Of a stretch of DNA of 64,000 nucleotides, positions 35,897 to 44,132 are shown one piece after another. Source of the stretch: Enhydrobacter sp. Lineage in GTDB: Bacteria > Pseudomonadota > Alphaproteobacteria > Reyranellales > Reyranellaceae. The position numbers were made by a program, and so were the translations under genes. The notes under the pieces were generated by a model. That model worked only from the letters and a program-made list of their open reading frames with translations. It made no database searches and was not told the DNA's origin. The stretch is from assembly GCA_026126105.1 (NCBI GenBank), contig JAHCJV010000006.1, positions 47,652-111,651 of the forward strand, read 5' to 3'. The number at the start of each line of letters is the position of its first letter. The stretch's first letter is position 1.

Positions 35897-37282
35897 ATGA
35901 CCCTCCTCCATGACATGACCGCGGTCGACTTGCTGGCCGCCTACAAGAGCAAGACACTTTCCCCCGTCGAGGCCGTCGATGCCGTGATCAAGCACATCGA
36001 AGCGTGGGAGCCGAAGATCAAGGCGCTCTATGCCCCGGATTTCGACGGTGCGCGCAAGGCGGCAAAGGCATCGGAGAAGCGCTGGCAGACCGGTGCACCG
36101 CAGGGCGCACTCGACGGTGTGCCGATCACGATCAAGGAGAACATTGCAACCAAGGGCGTGCCGGTGCCGCTTGGCACGGCTGCGACCGAGATGGTGCCGG
36201 CGGCAGCCGATGCGCCGGCTGCCGCGCGGGTGCGAGAGGCGGGCACGATCATCCTCGCCAAGACGACCATGCCGGACTACGGCATGCTTTCGTCGGGCCG
36301 CAGCTCGTTCCATCCGCTGACCCGCAATCCCTGGAACCTGGCATGGAATCCTGGAGGCTCAAGCGCCGGTGCGGGAGCGGCCAGCGCGGCTGGCTACGGG
36401 CCGCTGCACCTCGGCACCGACATCGGAGGCTCGGTGCGCTTGCCAGCCTGCTGGAACGGCATCTTCACGCTTAAGCCGAGCTTGGGCCGTGTGCCCGTCG
36501 ATCCGCCGTTCTTCGGCCGTGCGGTCGGTCCGATGACGCGCACCGTCGCCGATTCGGCACTGCTGATGGCCGAGCTGTCCAGGCCCGATGCACGCGACCA
36601 TATGAGCCTGCCGCCGGCCGAGATCGACTGGGCTGCCGGTCCGCTCGAACCCAAGGGCCTGAAGATCGGCCTTCACCTCGATGCCGGCTCGGGCCTGCCG
36701 GTCGACCCCGAGGTCAAGGCGGCGGTCGAAGCGGCGGCGAAGCTGTTCGCCGATGCCGGCGCCACGGTCGAGCCGCTCGACGGCTTCCTGTCGCCCGAGA
36801 TGCTGCACCTGCAGGACCTGTTCTGGCGGGTGCGAAGCTGGGTCGATTTCTCGGCACTGAGCCATGCCCGGCAGGCCAGTGTGCTGCCGTTCATCGCCGA
36901 CTGGTGCCGCGGTGGCGCAGACGTCTCGGGCGCGATGGTGATCAAGGCCGTCAACAACTACATGGCGATCCGGGCGGCGGCGACGCGCGCGACGCAGCCC
37001 TTCGATTACGTGCTGTCGCCGGTCTCGCCAGTGCCGACATACAATGCCGAATGGGAGACGCCGACCAACGACGTCAACCGGCCGCTCGAGCACATCTCCT
37101 TCACCATGCCGTACAACATGAGCGAGCAGCCGGCCGCGTCGATCAATTGCGGTTACACCGAGGAAGGTAAACCGATCGGCCTGCAGATTGCCGGGCGTCG
37201 ATTCGACGATTCTGGCGTGATGCGGCTGTCGAAATGGTTCGAAGGGGCGCGCGGGCCGCAAAAAAGATGGCCCGAACCGTGA
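35897..37282 (+). CDS. Amidase (amidase-signature family)
   Basis: A 461-residue amidase-signature hydrolase. The Ser-cisSer-Lys triad is intact: Lys in GVPITIKENIA, the cis-Ser and nucleophile in NPGGSSAGAGAAS and GTDIGGSVRLPA. It hydrolyses a carboxylic amide to acid and ammonia; substrate unknown. It is followed after 28 bases by a racemase-fold gene, and the two could act on the same amide or carbamoyl compound. Confidence 0.93.
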   Translation: MTLLHDMTAVDLLAAYKSKTLSPVEAVDAVIKHIEAWEPKIKALYAPDFDGARKAAKASEKRWQTGAPQGALDGVPITIKENIATKGVPVPLGTAATEMVPAAADAPAAARVREAGTIILAKTTMPDYGMLSSGRSSFHPLTRNPWNLAWNPGGSSAGAGAASAAGYGPLHLGTDIGGSVRLPACWNGIFTLKPSLGRVPVDPPFFGRAVGPMTRTVADSALLMAELSRPDARDHMSLPPAEIDWAAGPLEPKGLKIGLHLDAGSGLPVDPEVKAAVEAAAKLFADAGATVEPLDGFLSPEMLHLQDLFWRVRSWVDFSALSHARQASVLPFIADWCRGGADVSGAMVIKAVNNYMAIRAAATRATQPFDYVLSPVSPVPTYNAEWETPTNDVNRPLEHISFTMPYNMSEQPAASINCGYTEEGKPIGLQIAGRRFDDSGVMRLSKWFEGARGPQKRWPEP

Positions 37283-37310
37283 TGATCGCTGGCGCGGCGG
37301 ACTTCCGGCA

Positions 37311-37970
37311 GTGAAACCCCTCGGCGTCCTGATGCTCGATACGCGCTTTCCCCGCATCGAGGGGGATATCGGCAATCCCTCGTCGTTCGACTTCCCGGTG
37401 ATCTTTCGCACCATGACGGGAATCGGTGCGGCCGACGCGGTCGCGGCGCACCCCGACCGGCCCCGCGTGCTCGCGGCGCTGCAAGCCAATGCCGAGGCAC
37501 TGGCGGCCGACGGCGCAGTGGGATTGGCGACCAGCTGCGGTTTCCTCGGGCTCTACCAGAAGGATCTCGAGGCCCTGTCCCCAATTCCGGTGGCCACCTC
37601 CGCCCTTCTGCTGATCAAGACGCTGACCGGCAGGAAGGTCGGTGTTCTCGCGGCGTCCGCGGAGCACCTCACACCGGCGCATTTCGAGGCGGTCGATGCG
37701 CCGCCCGACACTCCGGTCGAAGGCCTGCCATCCGACAGCTCGTTCGCGTCGACTTTCTTGCGTAACGGCCTGACGCTCGATCGTGCCGCGGTAGAGCGTG
37801 AGGTGATCGCAGCCGGCCGCGCGCTCATCGACAGATATCCGGGAGTCGATGCTGTCGTGCTCGAGTGCACCAACCTGCCGCCCTACACGGCAGCGCTGAA
37901 GGCGGCACTCGGTCTGCCGGTGTTCGATGTGATCGATCTTCTGAACGACTTCCGGACACGACTGCCCTGA
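37311..37970 (+). CDS. Aspartate/glutamate racemase superfamily protein
   Basis: A 219-residue protein related to the Asp/Glu/hydantoin racemase and maleate isomerase superfamily. The two catalytic Cys positions are recognisable: GLATSCGFLGLYQ and VLECTNLPPYTAAL. The N-terminus VLMLDTRFPRIEGDIGN is typical of a subgroup of unknown substrate. GTG start. Downstream of, and probably cotranscribed with, the amidase. Confidence 0.82.
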   Translation: MKPLGVLMLDTRFPRIEGDIGNPSSFDFPVIFRTMTGIGAADAVAAHPDRPRVLAALQANAEALAADGAVGLATSCGFLGLYQKDLEALSPIPVATSALLLIKTLTGRKVGVLAASAEHLTPAHFEAVDAPPDTPVEGLPSDSSFASTFLRNGLTLDRAAVEREVIAAGRALIDRYPGVDAVVLECTNLPPYTAALKAALGLPVFDVIDLLNDFRTRLP

Positions 37971-37977
37971 AAGCTCA

Positions 37978-38916
37978 TCAGGCGCGCAGCAGACGGCGAT
38001 AGAGCGGCAGCAGCAGGCTCGGCATGATGTAGATCGGAATCTGCACGGCGGCGATGAACAGGAAGATGTCGGGATCGGCGGTGGCCGGCAGTACGGCCAT
38101 CAGCAGCGCGTTGTTGCGGCCATTGGAGCAGTAGCCTGCCGTGAGCGCGGTGCGCAGGTCGGTGAAGGGCAGGGTGCCCAGCACCATCAGCGCGTTGCAG
38201 ACGAACATGCCGGCAAAGGAGCCGACCACGAAGCCGGTGAGCTTCGCCGGTTCGGCGAGTGCGCGCGCGACGATGCCGTCCATCAGCGGGATCGCGAAGG
38301 CCATCAGCACCAGCACCGCGCAACCGTCGATCTTGCTTGCGTTGTGACGCACGCCGTCGGGCTTCAGCCAGGCGCGGATTGCAGTCGCGCCGACGAGGGC
38401 GATCAGCACGATGGTCGCCAGACGCAGGCTGAGCGCTGCCGCACTGATATTGAGGTCGAGGGCCAGCAACCACAGTGCCAACGGCGGCAGGGTGAGCGGC
38501 ACGGCGAAGTTGGTGATCAGCGAAACAAGCAGCGCAAGCGATACGTCCAGTCGCAGGAATGTGGCCGTGGTCGCGGCAGAGACAATGGTCGGCGCCATGG
38601 CGCTGAGGCAGAGGGCGGCGATCAGACCCGGCCAGACATCCAGCATCCTCCAAAAGGGCCAGACGGCGAGCGGCACGGCGATCAGAATCGCCGCCGACAG
38701 CGTGAGCGCGAGCCACGGGCGGACGAGCAATGCACGGACCCTGGGCCAATCCGTACGGACCAGCGCGAGCATTAATAGGATCGTGGCGAGCGGGCCAACG
38801 AGCGGGCGCGCGGCGCTCGCGAGGTCCTGGAACACGATGCCGATCAGCAGCGAAAAAGGCAGCAGTGTGGTGGCGTGCCGGCCCATCCGCCGCAGAACGT
38901 GATCCAGCAGGTCCAT
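37978..38916 (-). CDS. Bile acid:sodium symporter-like (BASS/SBF) membrane protein
   Basis: A 312-residue protein with about ten membrane helices. The segment TAGYCSNGRNNALLMAVLPA near residue 265 resembles the conserved crossover helix of BASS-family sodium-coupled transporters, and the first half has the matching LSAMAPTIVSAATTA. An organic anion is the expected substrate; nothing nearby narrows it. Confidence 0.72.
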   Translation of the reverse strand: MDLLDHVLRRMGRHATTLLPFSLLIGIVFQDLASAARPLVGPLATILLMLALVRTDWPRVRALLVRPWLALTLSAAILIAVPLAVWPFWRMLDVWPGLIAALCLSAMAPTIVSAATTATFLRLDVSLALLVSLITNFAVPLTLPPLALWLLALDLNISAAALSLRLATIVLIALVGATAIRAWLKPDGVRHNASKIDGCAVLVLMAFAIPLMDGIVARALAEPAKLTGFVVGSFAGMFVCNALMVLGTLPFTDLRTALTAGYCSNGRNNALLMAVLPATADPDIFLFIAAVQIPIYIMPSLLLPLYRRLLRA

Positions 38917-38948
38917 TGCCCGTACCCTATCACAGGCTAGAGTGAGCC

Positions 38949-40364
38949 ATGCTCCTTCGCATCCTTCTGGCGGTGCTTCTCCTCGGGACGCGGTCGGCCA
39001 TCGCGCAGCCCGTGCCCGTGCCGGACTGCACAGCCGATGTCGCCCTGCACGAGTCGCTGACCATCGACGTCGTCTACCGCTGCCGGTCGAGCCAGCCGCT
39101 CAGCTTCGTGCCCGAGCACGAGCGGGCGCAGCCGTTCCTCGGCAACTTCACGGTGGGCCCGATCGCGGCGGTGAACGGCCTCGTCGAGGCACACTATCGG
39201 TTCGATCTAGGGGGATATGCGCGCGCAATCAACTCGCCCACCGAAGGCATCCAGCGCGGCAAGGGCGTCCTGATGCCCATTGGCGGCTGGCTGCTCGAGC
39301 CGCGCGGCTTCCAGCGCCTGCCGGTGATCGACATCCGCGTCCGCGCGCCCGAGGGCATGGGCTTTTCGTCCGGTCTGCCGAGAGTGGGAGACGCGTGGCG
39401 GCTGGCCGGCGCGACGGTGCGCTTTGCTGGCTACACGGCGCTCGGCCGCTTCGACCTGCACGAGCTGGTGGTGCCGGCGCCTGGCAGCCTGCGGCCGGGT
39501 CAGCCGAAGAAGGATGCCGTGCTGCGGCTAGCGCTGCTTGAAGGATTTGCGGATGGCTCGCGCCGGGCGATCGTGGACTGGGTCCAGCGGACCGCCGCTG
39601 CCCAAGCCAATTACTGGCACGGATTCACGGCGCCCGAGATGCTGGTCGGGTTGGTGCCGGTGCCGCGCAGCGGCGTCGGCTTCGGGCGCACCCAGTCGGG
39701 CGGCGGAGTCACGGTGATGGTCGAGGTCGGCGAGACGGTCGACTCGCGCCGCCTGTTCGACGATTGGGTGCTGGTCCACGAGCTGGTGCATTCCGGCATG
39801 CCGTTCATCCGCGGCCGCGCCACGTGGTTCATGGAGGGTTCGGCCACTTACGTCGAGCCGATCATCCGCGCCCGCGCCGGCTGGAAGACGGAGGAAGCGG
39901 TCTGGAAGGAATGGGTCATGAACATGCCGCAGGGCGCGGGCGTATTTTCGCGCGGCCTGCCGGCAGCTTCCGGCCGTGAGAACTACTGGGGCGGCGCGAT
40001 CTTCATGCTGCTGGCCGACCTCGCCATCCGACGCGAGAGCAGCGGCGCCAAGGGGCTGGAGGACTGCCTGGCCGGGGCGCTATGGGAAGGGCTCGGCGGT
40101 GCAGGACGGGTCTCGCTCGATGCCTACACGCAGGCCTGTGATCGCGCGACCGGCACGAGGGCGGTGAGCCAGCTGGTCGAGCGCCATGTCAACGCCAGCA
40201 CTCCCGTCGCTCTCGACGCGCTGTGGAAGGAGCTCGGCGTCGCGCTGGTCAACGGCAGGATCGTATTCGATGACAGCGCGCCGCAGGCGAAATGGCGCAA
40301 GATGATCGTCATGGGCTCGTCCGGCCGCACGGAGAGGCACGTCAAGCTGCCTTGGGAATCATGA
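38949..40364 (+). CDS. Secreted M61-like zinc metallopeptidase
   Basis: A 471-residue exported protein: signal peptide MLLRILLAVLLLGTRSAIAQ, a beta-rich N-terminal half, and a gluzincin-like catalytic region with H277-E-L-V-H281 and the third ligand Glu296 in ATWFMEGSATYVEP. This arrangement resembles glycyl aminopeptidase (M61) and related hypothetical proteases. It probably acts on peptides in the periplasm. The next gene starts within its stop codon. Confidence 0.78.
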   Translation: MLLRILLAVLLLGTRSAIAQPVPVPDCTADVALHESLTIDVVYRCRSSQPLSFVPEHERAQPFLGNFTVGPIAAVNGLVEAHYRFDLGGYARAINSPTEGIQRGKGVLMPIGGWLLEPRGFQRLPVIDIRVRAPEGMGFSSGLPRVGDAWRLAGATVRFAGYTALGRFDLHELVVPAPGSLRPGQPKKDAVLRLALLEGFADGSRRAIVDWVQRTAAAQANYWHGFTAPEMLVGLVPVPRSGVGFGRTQSGGGVTVMVEVGETVDSRRLFDDWVLVHELVHSGMPFIRGRATWFMEGSATYVEPIIRARAGWKTEEAVWKEWVMNMPQGAGVFSRGLPAASGRENYWGGAIFMLLADLAIRRESSGAKGLEDCLAGALWEGLGGAGRVSLDAYTQACDRATGTRAVSQLVERHVNASTPVALDALWKELGVALVNGRIVFDDSAPQAKWRKMIVMGSSGRTERHVKLPWES

Positions 40365-41035
40365 GCGCCGGCGTGTGGCTCGAGGAGCTGACGTGGGTCG
40401 AGGCCAAGGCCCGGTTCGACGCCGATGCAGTCGTCATCATCCCGATCGGCGCGGCATCGAAGGCGCATGGTGGGCACCTGCCGCTCAAGACCGACGCGCT
40501 GACGGCGCGGGCCCTGGGCCAACGGCTGATCGAGCGGCTGCCGGTGATCGCCGCACCCGTGGTCGGCTTTGGCTATTACCCGGCCTTCACTCCGTTCGCC
40601 GGCAGTCAGCATCTCACGGCCGGGACCTTCAAGGCAGTGCTGCGCGAGCTGATCGCGAGCCTTACGGCGCACGGCGTGCGGCGCGTGGCGCTGGTCAACA
40701 CCGGCGTGTCGACCGAGACGCCGCTCGACGAGGTCGCGGCCGAGATCGGTGCACTCGTGCTGCACATGCGGCTGATGGGGCGGGCGGCGGATCCTCTGAT
40801 CGAGCACAAGGAGGGCGGCCACGCCGACGAGCGCGAGACCTCGGTCGTGCTGGCGCTCGATCCGCGGAGCGTCCGGATGGACAGGCTGGCGCCCGCCCCG
40901 GAGTTCGGTCAGTCCGCCGCAACGGGCGACCCGACCCGCGCTTCGGCCTTCAAGGGTGAGAGGCTGCTGGCGGCGTGGGTCGACGATATGGTCGCCGCGC
41001 TCGTGGCGCGCTGGCCGGATCTGGGGGCCCTCTGA
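40361..41035 (+). CDS. Creatininase-family protein with altered metal ligand
   Basis: A 224-residue creatininase-superfamily protein (creatinine amidohydrolase, MftE, guanidinylated sugar hydrolases). Seen: IPIGAASKAHGGHLPLKTD, GFGYYPAFTPFAGSQHLT, and EGGHADERETSVVLAL. His36, Asp45 and the C-terminal Glu pair are present, but the first metal ligand, Glu in the usual GSxEQHGPHLP, is Lys34. ATGA overlap with the metallopeptidase gene indicates coupled translation. Confidence 0.82.
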   Translation: MSAGVWLEELTWVEAKARFDADAVVIIPIGAASKAHGGHLPLKTDALTARALGQRLIERLPVIAAPVVGFGYYPAFTPFAGSQHLTAGTFKAVLRELIASLTAHGVRRVALVNTGVSTETPLDEVAAEIGALVLHMRLMGRAADPLIEHKEGGHADERETSVVLALDPRSVRMDRLAPAPEFGQSAATGDPTRASAFKGERLLAAWVDDMVAALVARWPDLGAL

Positions 41036-41036
41036 A

Positions 41037-42251
41037 TCAGCGGCGCTCGAAGTCGATGCGTTCGTCGACCGGGAGGCCGAGGAGGTGGCGGCGCAGGCAG
41101 TCGAGGCCGAGTTCGGCGGCGCCGACGCGGACCCAGTCGCGGCCGCCGACGAGGCGGGCGGTGCGCGACACCGTGCCTCCCGTATCGGCGATCTGGAGGG
41201 TGATGGTGGCGCCGAAGTCCGGCCGGTCCGGTCCCTCGTCGAGTTGCACGGCGACGGCGAGCGCGTGGCTCGCGCCGCTTTCGGCCCGCAACGCCTCGGC
41301 CGTCACGCCGCCCGCGGTCAGGCTGCCCATGATCACGCCCTTGGCGAAAACGCCCTCGGCGCCGACCAGCGGCGCGATGCGGGCGGCGATGTTGCCGCCG
41401 GTGTAATCCTCGCCGACCGCGAGGGTGAGCGACTGCGCCCGCAGCGCCGCCAGAATCACGCCTTCCAGTGTTTCGTTGTCCTCGGCGACGATGAAGTTGC
41501 CCAGCCGCCGACGGACCTCCGCCTCGACCGGCGCCAGTCGCAGGGTCAGATCGGACTCGTCCGCGCCGCGCACCGCGAGCTTGGTCTCGAGCTGCGGATA
41601 GTGCGCCTGGAAGCCGAGCTTGATGTCGCCGTCGATCGCCAGCCCGGGAATGCCGGCCAGCATCTCGTCGGCCCGGCTCTCGCCGATACCGAAGGTGTGG
41701 AAACGCTTCAGCCGCGTGACGCTGGCGATGCCGCTCAGCTTTAGAAGGCGCGGGATGACCTGCTCGTCGAGCATGCGCCGCATCTCGCGCGGCACGCCGG
41801 GGGTGAACAGGAAACGTGCCTTGCCGATGGTGACCGCGAAGCCGCAGGCCGTGCCGATCGGGTTGTCGATGAATTCCGCCCCGTCCGGCAGCATCGCCTG
41901 CTTCCGATTGTTCGCCGGCATCACGCGACCGCGCCGCGCGTAGGACTCGGTCATGCGCTGCATCCAGTAGTCGCTTAGCACAAGCGGCACGCCGCACGCT
42001 TCCGCGGCGATCTCCTGCGACAGGTCGTCGACGGTCGGTCCCAGCCCGCCGTTCACGATGACTGCATCGGCTCGTGCGGCCGCTTGGTGGAAGGCCGCGA
42101 GCAGGCTCGCGCGATCGTCACCCACGGTGGTGCCCCACGTCACGTCGAGCCCGACGTCGCCCAGTCGGCGCGCGATATGGCTGTAGTTGGTGTTGATTGT
42201 TTTGCCGGTCAGGATTTCATCGCCAGTGCACAGGATCTCGACCTTCATCAT
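41037..42251 (-). CDS. CinA-like protein with degenerate PncC domain
   Basis: A 404-residue protein with both CinA domains. The N-terminal MoCF domain (residues 1-170) is well conserved: VEILCTGDEILTGKTINTN, DAVIVNGGLGPTVDDLS, FLFTPGVPREMRRML. The middle and the C-terminal PncC/NMN-deamidase domain follow, but the nucleophile motif, normally ESCTGG, reads E280-D-Y-T-G-G, so the catalytic Ser is Asp281. The domain probably has no deamidase activity. Convergent with the creatininase-like gene. Confidence 0.88.
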   Translation of the reverse strand: MMKVEILCTGDEILTGKTINTNYSHIARRLGDVGLDVTWGTTVGDDRASLLAAFHQAAARADAVIVNGGLGPTVDDLSQEIAAEACGVPLVLSDYWMQRMTESYARRGRVMPANNRKQAMLPDGAEFIDNPIGTACGFAVTIGKARFLFTPGVPREMRRMLDEQVIPRLLKLSGIASVTRLKRFHTFGIGESRADEMLAGIPGLAIDGDIKLGFQAHYPQLETKLAVRGADESDLTLRLAPVEAEVRRRLGNFIVAEDNETLEGVILAALRAQSLTLAVGEDYTGGNIAARIAPLVGAEGVFAKGVIMGSLTAGGVTAEALRAESGASHALAVAVQLDEGPDRPDFGATITLQIADTGGTVSRTARLVGGRDWVRVGAAELGLDCLRRHLLGLPVDERIDFERR

Positions 42252-42452
42252 TCCCCCTCGATACAGTCTCGTTGTCATACAGCAGAGTCCCGCCGGGCGC
42301 GCGGCTGCGTACGCATAAGGAGGCCTAGCGGATGTTCAAGCCGCGGGCACTATGTGTTGATGACGGCTGCCTGAACCGGCGCGGAGAGGGGCCCGTAGAC
42401 CTTGCACGATGGCGGTCTCCCCACCGCCACGCTGCACAAGGAGCAACAGACC

Positions 42453-43013
42453 ATGTCCAAGCGCCACTATTTCGTCGCTGCCCTCGCGGCCGCCAGCGTC
42501 GTGTCGGCTGCGTCCGCCTTCGCCGCCGACAATCCGATGGTCGGCGGTGCGCCGATGTACGCCAACAAGACGATCGTCGAGAATGCCGTCAACTCGAAGG
42601 ACCACACCACGCTGGTTGCCGCGGTTCAGGCCGCCGGCCTGGCCGAGACGCTTTCCGGCAAGGGCCCGTTCACCGTCTTCGCGCCGACCAACGCCGCCTT
42701 CGCCAAGCTGCCGGCCGGCACCGTCGAGACGCTGGTCAAGCCCGAGAACAAGGCGACTCTCGTCAAGATCCTGACCTGTCACGTCGTGGCCGCCGACGCC
42801 ATGTCGCCGGCCATTGCCAAGATGATCGCCGACGACAAAGGCACCCACCCGGTCAAGACGGTCGGCGGCTGCGTGCTGCAGGCCAAGATGTCCGGACAGA
42901 ACATCACGCTGACCGACGAGAATGGCGGCATGGCGACGGTCACCATCGCCGACGTCAAGCAGTCGAACGGCGTGATCCACGTCGTGGACGCGGTGTTGCT
43001 GCCGAAGAAGTAG
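42453..43013 (+). CDS. Secreted fasciclin (FAS1) domain protein
   Basis: A 186-residue exported protein: signal peptide to AASAFAA, then one FAS1 domain with NKTIVENAVNSKDHTTLVAA, GPFTVFAPTNAAFAKLP, ILTCHVVAADAM and GVIHVVDAVLLP. FAS1 domains mediate adhesion and protein or cell-surface interactions. The ATG at 42453 has AAGGAG upstream, which decides the start. Two Cys may form a disulfide. Confidence 0.93.
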   Translation: MSKRHYFVAALAAASVVSAASAFAADNPMVGGAPMYANKTIVENAVNSKDHTTLVAAVQAAGLAETLSGKGPFTVFAPTNAAFAKLPAGTVETLVKPENKATLVKILTCHVVAADAMSPAIAKMIADDKGTHPVKTVGGCVLQAKMSGQNITLTDENGGMATVTIADVKQSNGVIHVVDAVLLPKK

Positions 43014-43016
43014 CCT

Positions 43017-44036
43017 TTATCTGCGATCAGCGCTCGAGCTCCTCTCTCCCGGGCGGGAGAGTGGAGCTCTCATGCGTTCGACCGGCACCACCGTGCGGTG
43101 CTCGACCTTGCCGCCGCGCAGCACAGCCACTGTCGTCGCGCGGCCGATCCGCTCGGCATTGAGCAGGCGGATCAGCGCGTCGGCACCTTCGACGGCGACA
43201 CCGTCTACCGACAGAAGCAGGTCGCCGGCCAGCACGCCGGCCGCGGCCGCCGGCCCGCCGGGCTCGACCTCGCTCACCCGGATCGCTCGAGCGCCGGCGC
43301 CGGTCGCCAGCGACAGGCGGCGCGGCAGCGGCACGGTTTCGGCGGCGATGCCGATATGGGCCCGCCGTACCCGGCCGTAGGCGATGAACTCGGTGACAGC
43401 GAACACCGCCGTGTTCGACGCCACGGCAAAGCAGATGCCATGGGCACCGTTGATCATGGCGGTGTTGATGCCGACCACCTCGCCCGCGCTCGACACCAGC
43501 GGACCGCCGGAATTGCCGGGATTGAGGGAGGCGTCGGTCTGGATCACGTCGTCGATCAGCCGGCCGCCGACCGAGCGCAGCGAGCGGCCGAGCGCCGAGA
43601 CGACCCCGGCCGTGACGGTCGATTCGAAGCCCAGCGGATTGCCGATCGCGACGACGAGCTGGCCGCGCTTCAGCGCCGCGCTGTCCCCCAGCACGGCAGA
43701 CGGCGTGCCGGGCGGCAGCTCGGTCCGGAGCAGCGCCAGATCGGTGTCGGGATCATCGCCCAGCACGCGCGCTTCCGCGTGATTGCCGTCGGGAAACGAC
43801 AGACGCACGCGGCGCGCGCCGCCGACCACGTGCGAATTGGTCAGCACCAGCCCGTCGCCGGCGATGACGACGCCGGAGCCGGTGCCGCCTCCCGGCCGGC
43901 CGTTCTCGGCCAGCCGCTCGACGCGGACGACGGCGGAGCCGACACGATCGACGACCGAAACCACGGCACGGGAGTAGCCGTCGAGCAGCAGCTCGTCGGA
44001 CAGGACCTGGGGAGAAAGCGGGGAATCGAGGGGCAT
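43017..44036 (-). CDS. Cytoplasmic HtrA-like serine protease with one PDZ domain
   Basis: A 339-residue trypsin-fold protease of the S1C type. Triad: His69 (LTNSHVVG), Asp99 (DPDTDLALL) and Ser176 (NPGNSGGPL). A single PDZ domain (residues ~230-320) contains GGPAAAAGVLAGDLLLSVDG. There is no signal peptide or membrane anchor, unlike DegP/DegS, so it may act in the cytoplasm. Divergent from another trypsin-like protease 96 bases away. Confidence 0.9.
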   Translation of the reverse strand: MPLDSPLSPQVLSDELLLDGYSRAVVSVVDRVGSAVVRVERLAENGRPGGGTGSGVVIAGDGLVLTNSHVVGGARRVRLSFPDGNHAEARVLGDDPDTDLALLRTELPPGTPSAVLGDSAALKRGQLVVAIGNPLGFESTVTAGVVSALGRSLRSVGGRLIDDVIQTDASLNPGNSGGPLVSSAGEVVGINTAMINGAHGICFAVASNTAVFAVTEFIAYGRVRRAHIGIAAETVPLPRRLSLATGAGARAIRVSEVEPGGPAAAAGVLAGDLLLSVDGVAVEGADALIRLLNAERIGRATTVAVLRGGKVEHRTVVPVERMRAPLSRPGERSSSADRR

Positions 44037-44132
44037 GGCAGGGACTCCAGGACGGGAGCGGCTATATGGGGACCCCATCCCTGCCCGTCATCTCCTTGTC
44101 AGGCTGCCCGCGTGCGTGGGAGCATTGGCAAA

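Noticed and set aside
43098..44132. Upstream open extension of the trypsin/peptidoglycan-binding gene
   Set aside because: A normal signal peptide begins at 44133, and the upstream part is antisense to the HtrA-like protease.
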